From the NCBI GenBank assembly GCA_026419785.1, contig JAODTK010005526.1, forward strand, positions 365,001 through 429,000: a stretch of 64,000 bases of DNA, read 5' to 3'. Within the stretch, counting starts at the first letter, position 1, and every line of letters begins with the position of its first letter. The notes beneath the pieces were generated by a model that was not told the origin of the DNA, did no database searches, and worked only from the letters and a program-made list of their open reading frames with translations. Made by a program: the position numbers and the translations under genes. Positions 12,800-25,126 of the stretch are shown here, piece after piece. This DNA is from Sclerodactyla briareus (taxonomy: Eukaryota; Echinodermata; Holothuroidea; Dendrochirotida; Sclerodactylidae).

Positions 12800-13620
12800 G
12801 ACTTTGACATTCGCTAAACTTAGATGACCTTTGACTTGATATGAAAACAATAGTGTTTTGTGCTCTCGTGGGATCCGTAAAACAAATATGGGTTAGTGTT
12901 CAAAAGCTGAATTTTGCCGATTTTGTTTTCTCCACAAATATCCATTCTGCTGATCTGCTAATGAAATGAACTTGAACTACCCACAGAGACAATATGAATT
13001 TTACTTCCCATAAGAAAGCTGTGAACGAACTCGGTTGACAAGAAGTCTGGACTTTAGGTTTTTAGTCTTCGATTTCTGCTGACCTCTGATTACCTCTGAT
13101 GCCTCCAAAACGATTATGTGTTAATAGATGAACCTATATAATATATTGAGAGATACATTCCATGAGGCGTTGAGCGATCGTGGCCGTATTTGACATTCAC
13201 GAAAAACACCGGTTCTACGCAAGGGGTACTTGTGCCCTTCCCGAGAATTCAACTTGAAGCGACCAATCTCAGACTTAGTGGTCCCAAGATTTCAGCATTT
13301 GAACCTTGCTGACATTAGATGGACCTTTTAACTAACAGGAACAATAGTGTATATGTAATAGTAGGTGGAGTTAAACGTAGGATCAATCAAGATAGGGTAA
13401 AGTTATGGTGTTTGCTAGCCAAAGTAGTCAAGCATTCCCACCAAGCTGAAGGGTTTTAACTCCCCGAAGACACTGTAGTTTTTGCCAGGTCAGATGAAGC
13501 ATTCGGGACTTATTTGTTATCAGCTCACACACGCTGACATCGTTGACTTATTTTGACCTGGCCCCCCAAAAACACACAGAAATATTGGATCCATGATGGG
13601 TAAGTTCACAGTGAGGACTC
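12800..13620 (-). repeat. AGGTCA-rich tandem repeat family, 3-4 units
   Basis: On the minus strand, units recur roughly every 245-270 bases. TGACCTTTGAC-like words and the associated AACAATAGTG block are seen on the + strand near 12822, 13083, 13315 and 13555. The order of blocks matches the + strand copies at 23.9, 40.4 and 43.5 kb. Confidence 0.6.
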
Positions 13621-13636
13621 AAAGCCTCACGTGTAC

Positions 13637-13746
13637 TCAAAGCCTCACTGTGGAGGCTTTGATATATATATATATTATAATATATAATACTATATATAAT
13701 ATATAATATATATATATATCCTATATATATATATATATATATATAT
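13637..13746. repeat. Perfect hairpin followed by (AT)n palindrome
   Basis: TCAAAGCCTC at 13637-13646 and its exact reverse complement at 13653-13662 enclose a 6-base loop. About 85 bases of pure A/T (TATATA with AATATAT variants) follow. Long AT palindromes of this kind can extrude cruciforms and are often misassembled. Confidence 0.85.
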
Positions 13747-16459
13747 CTATGATGTATTGCTTCAGTTATCCTTTTGTCTGGATTGTATTAAGGGATCCAG
13801 TAGCGGAGACAGAGAGGTGGTCAAGGGGGTTCGGCACCCCCCTTTTGTTTAGGGCTTTTAGACACACTGATGCATTCTACCACAATGTGGATCCAGACGC
13901 TTCGTGGGAGTCGGACCCTCCCCCCCCCCCCACCACACACTTCCCCGCTACGTGACTTCATTTGTGCTAAATGTCCCGCTAAGCCTAAGACATAACCCTT
14001 TACAATATGTACCTATCCCCCCCCTCAAAAAATGTGCGCGCTTAGCGCGCGTTATTTGGCTCTCTGTGCAGGGCAGGCTTGGTCTGGGCACTTCCGTGTG
14101 AACCTCCGGAAATTTGCGCGCTTGCTCGCGTGACGGCAATCGTTAATTAGGCATATCGGAATCCACCTCATACTGCAACGGTCCCACGCGCAAAATATGG
14201 GGGCGAAAGACCGTATAACCCCCGGCGAGATTCCGTGAGAATCGTGCTAGAGTTGAGAAAAAAGAATTCAACACTAAACTGACTGAGGGTGATTCGAAGT
14301 GATGGAAAGTTATTTTCAAATCCGTTATTTGACCGCCGACCTATTCATAAACATTCTGTGAGTTCTCGCGATATGCGCGAATTGTGTTTGTTGCGAGTCT
14401 CACGGCCGCCCTTCAGACCGTGGCCCATGGAGAAGTATAGACGTCGTATGTGAGGCGAAATCTAGTACGCATGGACATTGATACAGCCCCCTGTTTACAT
14501 ATGCAGTTGACTCATTAGCCACCGACTTTTAAAGCGTTGCGGGAGTGGGATATTCGAATAACGCAGAACGGAACTAACGACTTAGCAATGAATCGCCATT
14601 AGCCCAGGCAAAAATGCAAAGAATATTTCCAAAGAGAATGAGTGTGAAAGTTTGCTATATTGCCACCAAATGCATCTGATGCCACCGGAATGAAAAAAAT
14701 GAAACCCTCCACAGCCCCATCAATCTCCACCCCCATAAAGTCACCAAGCCCCCCTTCCACTGAAAAATCCTGGCTGCGCCACTGGTTTGGATTTCCGTTC
14801 GAAAATCCGCATCAGCTCCAGGGGAGAAGGCTGCGCCTTCGTACCCATTGTTTAGCCGATGCGGAATTGACCTTTACCGATTTGGAAAATATTAGATAGA
14901 ACATGTAGAAGAAGCCTAAGTATAGCCTTTGTGTGTGGATAAGATATATAGGCTATTGGTGGATTGCGTATAACTTGGAACTTCCGATATTTGCACCTGG
15001 TCCTATGAAGGATGGGGCGGATGAACAAAACGAAAAGCAGTGTAGTGCACAAGTTTTCGAGGAGTCAACACTGGAGAAGTTATATATTCCTTGCATCAAA
15101 ATGCAAGTTCTGCTAGAGGTGGGGTGAGGTTCGGAATTACTGAGATTGGTCACTCAGGCACGGATCCAAATTTTTTGGGAAAGAATAAAAATGAAAAAAC
15201 GACATTTCGAGAGAACAATTGAAACTAAGTGAATGAAAAATAGTATAGAGACGTCGTGGGGGTGGGTTAGGTAGAAAAAGTTGACTGCTGTTGTCGCTTG
15301 GATTCCCTCCTTTGAAAAACCTGATCAGCCCCTGGGTCAGGAGATACCCCTTGTCTGTTACGCCCGAAACTTCCACATATGCTAGCGATCCGAATAGATA
15401 TAAATTATAGGCCATTTCAATACGGAAGTGTTATGAACCGTTCACTGTTTCCTGTTACCTATTCGCGTTAAATGACCCACCTGCGTTAGGTTTTTGATGA
15501 ATCATACACATACAGATATTGCCATCCAGGTAGTAACCGCAACTTTGGCGGAAATACTTATAACAGCCGAAATTTGGTAGAACTAGAATGATGCCTCATC
15601 CGAATTAACGGAATTTCTTATTTCTACATTCCCGTTTTCAAAGTTGACTATATATATTTTGGATTGATTTCAGAGCCTCATGTACTATTCCTGTACTTGA
15701 CTAGCAATCCATACCCCCGAGGAAACTAACCTACAGAGGACCTTGATTGTTTTCATTTGATTCACGAACCCAATTCCGTGAACTAATCCCTTGGCCTACG
15801 AAGAATTTAGGCGATACAATACAATACCATAAAATACAATACCCTAGTCAATACCAGTATTTTCCGATACACAGTGCGTGTAGTGTAATGGTAGCGCTAG
15901 TTACTATAAACTTTCATTTAGTTTAGCCTGAAGGGTCAGGAAGGATACAATGCTCATACACCACTCTAAAACAGCAGTAAACAAAACGGGAAGCAACACA
16001 AGACACCTGACGAATTCGCCCACAATTCAAGACCGTTGCATTTTCAGGGCGCATCCATACACGCTTAGCCAAAACAAACACTTTCTCACAGGCGATTTGG
16101 TGGGACATGGGATTAAACTTCTTGTGTAATATCTAACGAGCAATTTGGATTTTCTTCTTCTTACAGGCTAGCGATTGCTTACTCATTAGAGTAATAATAT
16201 GAGCACTGGGCTCGTACGTGCCAGATTGCATTAAACTTTTTTCAGTCTTGCAATACATCCCTGTACTCGATATTGCCTTCCCCGTCTTAGTCGGGCAAGG
16301 CGTCAAAATATTTTTCACACACTACCGGCCTCCTACCTATGCGAGGTCCGACAAGGGTGCAGACCTGAATACCGCACGAAATGATCACTGCGAAACCTTC
16401 ACCAGCACACGGAAATCCTAGTGTGAAGGAGGAGATTATTGCATACCGACACATTTGTT
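13747..16459. other. No gene recognised
   Basis: Includes a C run (about 13919-13930) and a small GC palindrome, GCGCGCTTAGCGCGC, around 14035-14050. The ORFs at 14660-15415 look like chance. Confidence 0.4.
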
Positions 16460-16640
16460 CTAATGCCTACATTCTCCCTGTTCCGTCTCTCATTCTGAAC
16501 GCCAGGCCGAGGCAAGCAAAACAGGTCCCATTGTGATGTCGTTGGTACTTATGAACCACAGGAATGAGAACCCTGTCTCCCGGGTGGAAGGCCAACGCCT
16601 CTACAACTCGGTTGGCACAATTAGTTAGCGCGTTAGGCCT
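16460..16640 (-). repeat. tRNA-derived SINE-like fragment
   Basis: On the minus strand, positions 16622-16560 read as a tRNA-like head: GAGTTGTAGAGGCGTTGG (A-box region), then GGGTTCTCATTCC (B-box). A short unrelated body follows down to about 16460. No terminal repeats were seen. Confidence 0.45.
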
Positions 16641-18631
16641 GTTGAAACAGGCGTTCGACTTGTTCAACCTATATCAGATCTCATTCACTAATATGTGCAG
16701 GATGACCCTACCTTTACCCAATCGGTGATTTGCCTGAAACAAACCGCCTGTGCAGACTTCGTTCTGCCTAGCTGTCGAGCTGAAGCATGAGCGGGACCAG
16801 GAGGCGCAATCGGACATTCTCTCTTCACCCCAAATAACGGAAACGGCCATACCAGCTGGAAATGATTATTGACGGACTCTGGAATTGTTCCAGACAATCT
16901 CCACTATTTTGGGACCGCCGAATAGATGGATAATATTCTAGAATTCCCATTTGCAAGGATCCAGATTTTTCGAACCGATGCAGCCGATATCAATTTTTTT
17001 CGGTATTGTAAAAGTTATTGCTGAAAGTCGTTTGTAAATATTTATGACCAGAATATGGGGCGATCTTTCGCGGAAATCTATTAGGGTGGTTGCTCCCTCC
17101 ATATCAACCGCCCGTGTGCTACTGATGAAGGACACCTACGTCACCTAAATGAATGAGCAGAAAGCCCAATTTGGGGGGGGATTGTCAAACAAAGTCCTGC
17201 AGACGATTATGTTGGTAATATTCGGACAGTGGGTAATATCAACAGTGTAGCCCCTCTATTGCAGGAAAGGCTCCTTATATCGTTTGCTTTAGCAGGCTAT
17301 AGACGGTTCGGCATGGGCCCCCCCCCCCCCGGGAGGATATATTCCAACTGGAAAATCCATTTAGGTGGATTACCAGGTTTGCAAGATTAGTTGTCAACTG
17401 AAGCATCCGGATCATGGGACATATCCTGCGCCAATCGCCCCAATTGGAATTAGAATGCGCATGCTCAGTTATCGGCTGCATGATTTCGAGTTGCCATTAA
17501 AGTTCAAACAGATATATCATGCTTTTCCGTTGTGATGCTGACGATCTTTCTGTATTCTTACCTCCCGAGGATTACAACTCTCAGAAGGTGAGTACCCCGG
17601 CAGATTACAGCTATACATTATGTTTTTTTCTTTTCTTTTGTTCATGCTAGCGGTGCTTGTCCGGCTTACCAAAGAATAACGGAGCAGGCTGAGAAAAGAT
17701 GGGCTGGTGCTATAAATGTTGTAGTAGTTTACACAATGCCGTACAATAGGAATCATGAAGTTCACCAAACGATATTGTTATACCAGCATACATGTTACCG
17801 CTTCGATAACCTTGCGAAAAGAAGATTAACTTTTTATTAATTGTTTTTAATTTATGATTATATATGTAGTACCCCTGCACTAGTTATTTAAAGTTATATA
17901 CGTACAGTTGAGCTTGACTATACTACAGGAGGCGTGAAAATATTAGAAACTACCATAAGAACACGCAAAGTCAGATTCTCAGTCCGTGTGAAAAAATATA
18001 AATTAGGGGGGAAAGACCTGGAAGTCAGGTTTGTGATGCTGATACGGTATACTTGGATTAAGATTAAGCGTTCAGTATTACTTAGTATCTGGTGGGGCGC
18101 TTGTTTCAGGTTTTTCTCTTTTTCGTTATTAAAGATTTTCGAACATTTATGTCGTCATCCAGTGAATTTCTCAAATAACACCAAGACATATCTAGTGTCC
18201 AAGCTATCACTGAAACAAAAAACCTGTGGCGTTATTGAACGTAGGATAGCCTGCACTGATGGGAAAAAAATATTCGTGTGAGGAGTTGTATACAAAGATA
18301 AACTAGTTCTTCAGGTTTTTTCTTCATTGAGGTCCAGAACCGATCCGGATCCGTAAGATATTGATAAGGCCCTGACATAATTGGATCATGCCCTGAAATT
18401 TTGTTTCTCTCTTCTCCGGTCATGTCCATATGTGGTCAATAGGTTCTAATAGTATTCTTGTAGCCAGTGAATATGACGATTCCAAATCATCTCGAAGTTC
18501 ATTTCGGGTAGGTCCAAGCAATCATTTTCTCATCCAATCCGACGAAACTCATTTGCTTTTGAACTTTCTAATTTCAGTTTCATTATCCTTTCTAAAAGGA
18601 CACATATATCTGCAGCTAGTCTCGCTGATAT
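16641..18631. other. No gene recognised
   Basis: A 115-codon Lys/Arg-rich + ORF (17934-18281) has no domain I recognise and sits in A/T-rich sequence. A mixed C/G run lies near 17319-17331. Confidence 0.4.
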
Positions 18632-18697
18632 TCTTATTATTATTATTATTATTATTATATTATTATATGAGACAGAGATGATTATTATTATTATTAC
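18632..18697. repeat. (ATT)n microsatellite
   Basis: Two adjacent runs of TTA/ATT separated by GAGACAGAGATG. Confidence 0.9.
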
Positions 18698-21273
18698 TTC
18701 TTGGCTGACGACTGCTCCTAATATTCCACCGTTTATATCTGTATTTCAGCACTTTAGTTCGAAACAATTGGTCGATTACGGTTATTTCCGCGGTGATCCC
18801 TGAAATTAAACAAGCAACACCACCAGTACCTGTACCAGTAATGTTTCTCATCCACCCTAATTTTCACTGCAGCTATCTGTTTTCTAATTGTTGCCCAGAA
18901 ACAGTGAATATAGTGAACTGACACAACAATATTTGCCCAGTCTCTAAAAGGCCCAAGGAGCAGCACCAACCACGGATCAATACCTTACACACAATACATT
19001 TTCTTTTCGGATTTTTTTCTTTTTTATGTATGAGGAAAGTCGAAAACACAAACAGAAAAAACATTAGTTCCACGGGAAAATACAATATTAGAGCACCAAT
19101 GCACTACTGTAACATGTTTCTAATTGTTCCTACAGGTACTATAACGGATTCGCGTCAATATGTCGTTCGGTGTTGTTTTATTCATTTAACTGAACTGAAA
19201 TATACCACTGTTACATAGTATTAGAATAGTTGAAATCCGTTAGCACGCAAGTACAGTATTCCATACGATCACTCCATGTTATATTTTCAGCAACTGATCG
19301 GAGAAAACTTTCAAATCTGAGTTCAAAATCAAGTTGCCTTCTCTGGTCAAACAGGAGCTTGGAAATATGAAGCTCAAAGGACTGCTTACTGCGGCGGGCT
19401 GATGGCAGTGTGGCAAACAACGAAAATTAAGTTGTGGGTTTCCTCATCCGATAGGTCGCCGTAAGAGTAAGGTCCTCGGCCTGTTCGCGTTGCGAGAGAA
19501 GTTTGGGCTTTGTATTGACATTACGTTACCAGTTATCAGCTATGTCTCGATTCTTGGATGCGTTGATTCTGGAATGGTCAAGGCCCTAACAGTCACCAGT
19601 TCATCGTATTACAGACGCGTTGTTCAATGCTGTTAGTCGCACGTAACTATTCACAAACCACCCATGGTCACCCGTAAAAGGAACCAATAACCTTTTTTCA
19701 TGTGTGCTCTTCTCCTTTAGAACAAGTAGTTGCCCCGCTTATCCTTCTACTAACAAATCGCCGCCAAGGTAGCACTTTTTCCCAGTAGGGCGTCTATGAT
19801 CGATTATATAGCCTGGCAAGATCTCGAATAAGCCGAGCTCATTACTCCACTCATGGCAGTCCATATATATGGTTCATCTCTTTTTCTAAGTGATCACTGC
19901 TAGTAAGCCACACAATTGTTACAACTCACATTTACGTCGAAACTGACAAATCGATAGGAGTTTGGGTCATTCATCAACCGATTGTCTCTCCAACCATCCA
20001 GCCATCCATCCATCCATAATCTGGTTTGGTCATCTGAACGATGACAAATGGTTGAATTTTCTGGCCTTCATTATCAGACATGCCTCCTTGTTTTGGGTGG
20101 GGGGGGGGGACTCCATGACATCCCAGAATCAAACGATTGGCACCTGAAAGATTAACTTCATTCTTGAATCGATACGCGCTATGCATATTCACACGATCTC
20201 AATGGAATTTGTAGGTCAGCCATCCATCTGTCACTTCGTCCTTTCTTCCAACATTGATGTTGTATTTGATCCTGAAACAGGCATTTTTTCTTCATTCCAC
20301 ATTCATATATATATATTATATATAAACCAGTTGATGAACATGTGTCCGAATCTTCTTTCACAGTGATTATGCTAGAAGCATTTCAACATGACACTTCCAT
20401 TATCAATTTCTGATATGTCAGACTGTGGCGGTTCTCTTGTCAGTTCATCGACCATTTCACGCTTGTCTTCGCCCAGTGTCGTGGTTTCTTATCCACCAAT
20501 CCTCAACTTTATCTGGCGATCTCTGCCTCACCTGGAAAAGTAGTGTGAGCTTACCGTAACCTCTGTTTAACATTCAGTCATCTCCGTCGTGTACTGCAGA
20601 CTCTCTCGCGTAAGAGTTCCGTGTTTTTTCATTCGCTGGCATCAGCGATAGCATTCTCTTGACCCTAACTGGGCCACAAAGTTTGATTCAAGCTCTGAGG
20701 AAATGAAACCGATGGACTCACAAATGGTCTAAAAGGCAGCCGAAACATTAATAAATTATAATTAATGCGTTATTCTAGTACGAGATGAAGGGATCTTTGA
20801 ATCGTGTTACCACAATTATACCGTGCGATAAATTCAACCTTAGATACTATACGACGAGTGGGTCAGTGGTTGTTACTATTGCAATTGCAGCTATCTGCTC
20901 AGAATACCATTTGTCATATACCATACTCAGGACTCTACTCCACTTCGAGCTCAGCCGATAGAGCGAACTTCGTCTTCTAGTAAGAAACGAGACAATGTAG
21001 TTTTCTGTCTCACCTATCGGGTGCTTGTCAATTGTTGGTAAAGTTTTTTTTTTGTGTTTTTGTGGCTGTTCACTCTTTTTGTCTTGGGGGCAAAGAGAAA
21101 AAATAGTAAACACAATGACAGCAATTATATCTGAGATTCTATAGTCAGCTAAATAACGAATCTATAATGCCCTATGGTTTCTTGCCTCCAATCCCTCATA
21201 CCAATTTTCCGACCTGATAGTTCGGGTTTGAGACATTTTTTTATACCTCGCGAATCTATGCAGTCCTAATTAC
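18698..21273. other. No gene recognised
   Basis: Short ORFs only. A short AT run lies near 20309-20325. No domain or repeat unit was recognised. Confidence 0.4.
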
Positions 21274-21362
21274 AGGGTGTGTTTGTGTGTATGTATGTGT
21301 TGTGTGCGTGTGTCCCCGTGTATGTGTGTGTGTGTGCGTGTGTGCTGTGCTGTGTGGTGGGT
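21274..21362. repeat. (GT)n microsatellite
   Basis: Interrupted GT/GTGC/GTAT run. The overlapping Cys-Val and Thr-His ORFs are products of the repeat. Confidence 0.9.
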
Positions 21363-22582
21363 GTGTGACGCTAGCCCTAGTGATCACGATAACTCGGCCC
21401 CACCAGGATGGATGAAGTTCACACTCGGTATATTTGTTCCCCAAAAGAGTTCATGTCAAAGTGTTTGAAATCTGACAATCTGTCAACCGACACCCCATAA
21501 TGCCTGGTCCTATCAAGTTTCCAATTCGGTATACCCCACACGCGCTGTAGAGAGTAATAACCCTATTGTTTCCGGTGTCTGAACTTCATAATGTGTTGTG
21601 AATTCCTCTGATGGGGTATCTACATGATCCTTATGCAAATCTGTGAGCATGTGATAGCAATGCCTACTTGATCAAGTCATGATCAGTCAAGGAAGCACTA
21701 AGCCTTTTTCTGGTTTATTTGGAAGACGCTTTCTATCACTAGGACTGGTCGCAAATATATTAATGCGCATATATTAATAGAGCATAGTATGCCGACACAG
21801 TATTGATTAATTTGGCAGTCATGCTATTCAGGAATTGAGTAAGCTGACATACAACGAACCTCCACATCATGGCCGGGGAGTATCTGGCCGACATTGCCTA
21901 TAGACAACAATCTTTCTTCTCTCTCACAGATCTAGGACGGTGATTCAACCTCTGGCAATGCGCTTCTCTCACCATCGTGTGGCTCTGGTATCCATTTCCC
22001 GTCGTATCCCTCCATTTTCATTTCGACCGGCAATGATGTGACGATACAGTTCCCACTGCTAGTTCTGAGCGAATGGTTTTAGTATGCTTTATCGGGAAGG
22101 TGAGCGGTTTTCGAATATTAATATGTTGTACCACTCAGTGATTGAACGTGCTGTACCGTACGCTAGCGAACCATGATCACACAAAATGAAGAACTCTCCC
22201 TCAGAGAGCTCCAAACGAAATTGTTAAAAGGTTTCGGCTTCCTGTATTATATCTTGCACTCTTCTCGATGACGAAACGCAAATGTCAATATCAAAAACCT
22301 ACTATGCAAGATCCAGGCGGATCATTTAACTGTGGTCTTAGATTTTTAATATCCTGATTAACAATACTGATATGAATCACGCTCCACACCATATCAATTC
22401 CCATTTTCATGGAACCTTGATATGAGTTATTTGGAGATCAATACACAATACTTGCTATATATGACCATCCCCTTTCTTTTTCTCAAGTGACCAGGTATGA
22501 AGAGTTCTTGCGTTAGCCGACACTGTATGACCGCGTACTTAAGGTGGACAAGCTGATCCAGAACCTGATGTTCATCGTTCAG
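21363..22582. other. Upstream flank of the YWTD exon
   Basis: No exon or repeat was recognised. It could be intron or 5' flank of the gene whose first visible exon starts at 22583. Confidence 0.4.
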
Positions 22583-22816
22583 GTCTGGCCACCCAGTTGC
22601 TGTTGGATACGATCCTATCGAGAAGAAGGTTTACTTCACAGACTGTCAGTCGCATCCTGTTGCAGGTTTACACATGGACTGCTCAAGTCTGGAGATCATT
22701 GCTACCACTGACGTTCAGTGGTCGTTTCTGGATCTAGTGGAATTTTTGCAGACTCCTCGTCTTGTGGTGTTGCTATGAACGTAGCAACACTTTGGCTATG
22801 GAAAAGAGTATATTGG
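22583..22816 (+). CDS. YWTD (LDL-receptor class B) exon 1
   Basis: The exon encodes about two blades of a six-bladed YWTD beta-propeller, the extracellular fold of LDL-receptor, LRP and nidogen-type proteins. From 22590 one frame reads HPVAVGYDPIEKKVYFTD, then LHMDCSSLEIIATTDVQ. VYFTD is the YWTD motif and D-x-SSLEII the usual D-G-S-x-x-E-I block. A frame change then gives GVAMNVATLWLWKRVYW at the 3' end, which fits the start of the next blade. An acceptor (TTCAG) precedes 22583 and a donor (GTAAAC) follows 22816. Two similar exons lie at 28.2 and 31.3 kb on the same strand, so I infer one gene with introns of 3-5 kb. The internal frame shift may be sequence error. The exact family (LRP4/5/6-like or LDLR-like) is not decided. 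Confidence 0.7.
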
Positions 22817-23516
22817 GTAAACACACTTATTTGGAGATTCATGTGTATGTTTTGATTATGTATTCAGTCAAATGGATTACCTTACCATCACGGCGGGCAT
22901 CGGTTGCCAACTTGTAGGTTGTTCCTCAGTTATAATAAGGTCAACGCTTGCTTTTCTTGTTTTGGCATCTTTATTATCATCGTCCATCCTTATTCAGCAG
23001 TTTTAATGATGGCTTTTCGGAATAACATCGAAAAATCCGACAGTTCATATTGAAGGAACGGTAAGAAATGCGGGCATAATTATCCACTCCATAGACTTCG
23101 TTGTAATACAATCAAGTATCTAAATCATCTGCCATTGGTTTGTAGAGATAGAGACGCGTTCCGTAGCGGTAAACAATCAGCCAATAAAGTAGAACGTAAC
23201 CGAAGTAGGCAAAACTACATTTGTACGGACAGCGATAATCCCGCATCACGGCGATGTTTTTCTATGGTAATATCTTCCTTAAGAACGCTTTAAAATACAA
23301 TTAATTCTTATTGAAATTTCAAACTTCCAGAATTATGAATTTCACATTCATTCTACGGAATCCTATCCTGGGCTGGATTCACTAGATGCATCATGCGGGT
23401 CAGTTACGCAGGGACAAATCGCCAATTTACGTGACTGGGGGAGCGGGGGGCCAGGTTTGAATATGATCTATTTAGTTGTGCAAAATAGCTATTGGTTCCA
23501 CAGAGGCAAAAACTGA
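22817..23516 (+). other. Intron of the YWTD gene (inferred)
   Basis: No coding or repeat features were recognised. Confidence 0.4.
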
Positions 23517-23717
23517 TTAAATGACGGCACCGACACTGAGAGGGCGAAATAAGCGTATACGGATGCTGTCACCGCGAAGGAATTCTATTGGAATATCTTC
23601 CTTTAAAAGCCCAACAACGCCAATATGCAGGAGCTGTTGCATCTTATGGTCTTTTCGCATAAACTTAGTGTTTTCCCCTTCCAAACCACGTTCGTTGGCG
23701 AGCCCCAAGGGCCGCAT
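23517..23717 (-). CDS. Possible ankyrin-repeat-like remnant
   Basis: A 66-codon minus-strand ORF contains three phrases at ankyrin-like positions: MRPLGLANERG, then QQLLHIGVVGLL, then FRPLSVGAVI. They are about 26 and 30 residues apart (ankyrin repeats are about 33). The rest of each repeat does not fit well. The + strand is also open here, so chance is possible. If real, it would be a gene or pseudogene inside the intron of the YWTD gene, on the opposite strand. Confidence 0.2.
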   Translation of the reverse strand: MRPLGLANERGLEGENTKFMRKDHKMQQLLHIGVVGLLKEDIPIEFLRGDSIRIRLFRPLSVGAVI

Positions 23718-23859
23718 ACCATCTATGAAATCCCAGCCTTAGGCTATGATTTTTCAATGTTTTCACACTTCATTCCGTTGATGAAACTTTTTCAATTCCT
23801 TGACGAAGTCACGGAACTATGCAGTCACAATCGTGGTGTGTGTGTGTGACACTCAGCTT

Positions 23860-24700
23860 GTAAAACGATAACTTGTATCATCTGAGTAGATCAGGCTCAT
23901 ACTTGGTATGTGTTCCCCGTTATGATTACAATCCCTATGTTTTGGGGTCAGGTCAGAGGTCATCTATGTCAATCAGAGGTTTCGAAACCTGTACCCACAT
24001 AAGTCTAGAATGGTTGGGTCCCGATCACTTGAAATTCCGTCATAGCTCCTTAGGGGAGTACAGGAACCCTTCGTGTTTGGTTTAGGTCGGGTGTATAAAT
24101 TGATATTTTGGTCAATTATTGGCTTGTAAACATGAGACTCGACCCCACCTGTGATGGATGATCTCTTACTTGGTACTATGTCCCCATTAGTTGCAGATCC
24201 TGTTGGTTTGGGTCAGGTTAGAGTACTGAGAGCTCCAGAGGTCAAGTCTGAAAACCTTGTGCACAAGATGAGTCCAGAATGGTTGGTCTGATCAGATTGG
24301 ATTTGGTGTTAGCTTTCCTTATGATGTACAGGAACCCTATTATTTTTCGTTCAGGTCGGGGGGTGATTTTTTTGTAAAAAAGAAAATTTGTGAAATCGTC
24401 TTTTGGCTCGTAAACACTTGTAAACACGATGACTCAACTCCACCTGATGATGTAGCCCGTCTTCGTATGTGTGTTCCCATGAGATACACGCACACCTATT
24501 GTTTTGGGGCAATTCCGGGTCACCAGTAGGTCAAAGTGAAAAAACATTTCAATTAGTTGTAGCTTTCTTATCAAGAATCCAGGAACCCTATGTGGTTGGA
24601 AAATGGGAAATTTGTCAGCGTTATGTTGCCCCTAATGAACTGGTACAATTTTCAATTTGTCCTTGTGTGTGGCTATAGGTTTGTCAGAAAAAACAGAATC
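23860..24700 (+). repeat. AGGTCA-rich tandem repeat family, about 3 units
   Basis: Three units of about 250-300 bases begin near 23860, 24127 and 24416. Each carries in order: TTGTAAACACGA-like, ACTCGACCCCACCTG, a GGTATGTGTCCCC-like block, ATTGTTTTGGGGTCAGGTC, AGAGGTCA, GTCTGAAACCTTGTG, GTCCAGAATGGTTGGTC, and CAGGAACCCTAT. It is intronic relative to the YWTD exons. Confidence 0.75.
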
Positions 24701-24837
24701 ACTACCTTTTCGCTTTCTGGTTCCATCTACTTTTTTGGAGAGTGGTTGCCGATAAGTGTTACCTTGCTAGAACCCGCCTTAATGTTCCGATTCAGTCCGC
24801 CTACCGCCTTCTCATAGCAACGAAACAACAGTAAATT

Positions 24838-25126
24838 AGTGTTGAGATTTATTTAGCGCCTTATGCCAAGGCCTCAAGGCGCTTCACAGCATTACCCCTG
24901 GTTAATTGTATTCTCATCCCCCACACGCGTGGGTTTGCAGCAATCGAGATCACGGCGTAGACAAGCCAAACCTCACCGGGGTACCAAATTAGCACCTTGT
25001 TAGGGAGAGCCGCACTATATAAATTGCCCTGTGTAGAGAACACAAAACCGCGGTGGGATCCTTGAACCCGGAATTTTTGGATCACCAAATCCCAGAGCCT
25101 AAAACCACTAGGCTATATACGCGTCC
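24838..25126 (-). repeat. tRNA-derived SINE, near full length
   Basis: The minus strand starts with a tRNA-like head. The A-box TAGCCTAGTGG is at 25115-25105 and the B-box GGGTTCAAGGATCC at 25069-25056. An unrelated body follows, then a tail reading GTGAAGCGCCTTGAGG, then AAGGCGCTAAATAAAT, a type of tail common in metazoan SINEs. The head resembles a Leu- or Ser-type tRNA, but I do not assign it. The Pol III promoter boxes look intact. It sits in the inferred intron of the YWTD gene, antisense to it. Confidence 0.8.

Noticed and set aside
15870..15900. tRNA-like A-box (GTGTAATGGTAGCGCT)
   Set aside because: No B-box at a suitable distance and no foldable tRNA; not called as a tRNA or SINE.
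17934..18281. 115-codon Lys/Arg-rich ORF
   Set aside because: No domain, no splice or promoter context, A/T-rich region; length is compatible with chance in 64 kb.
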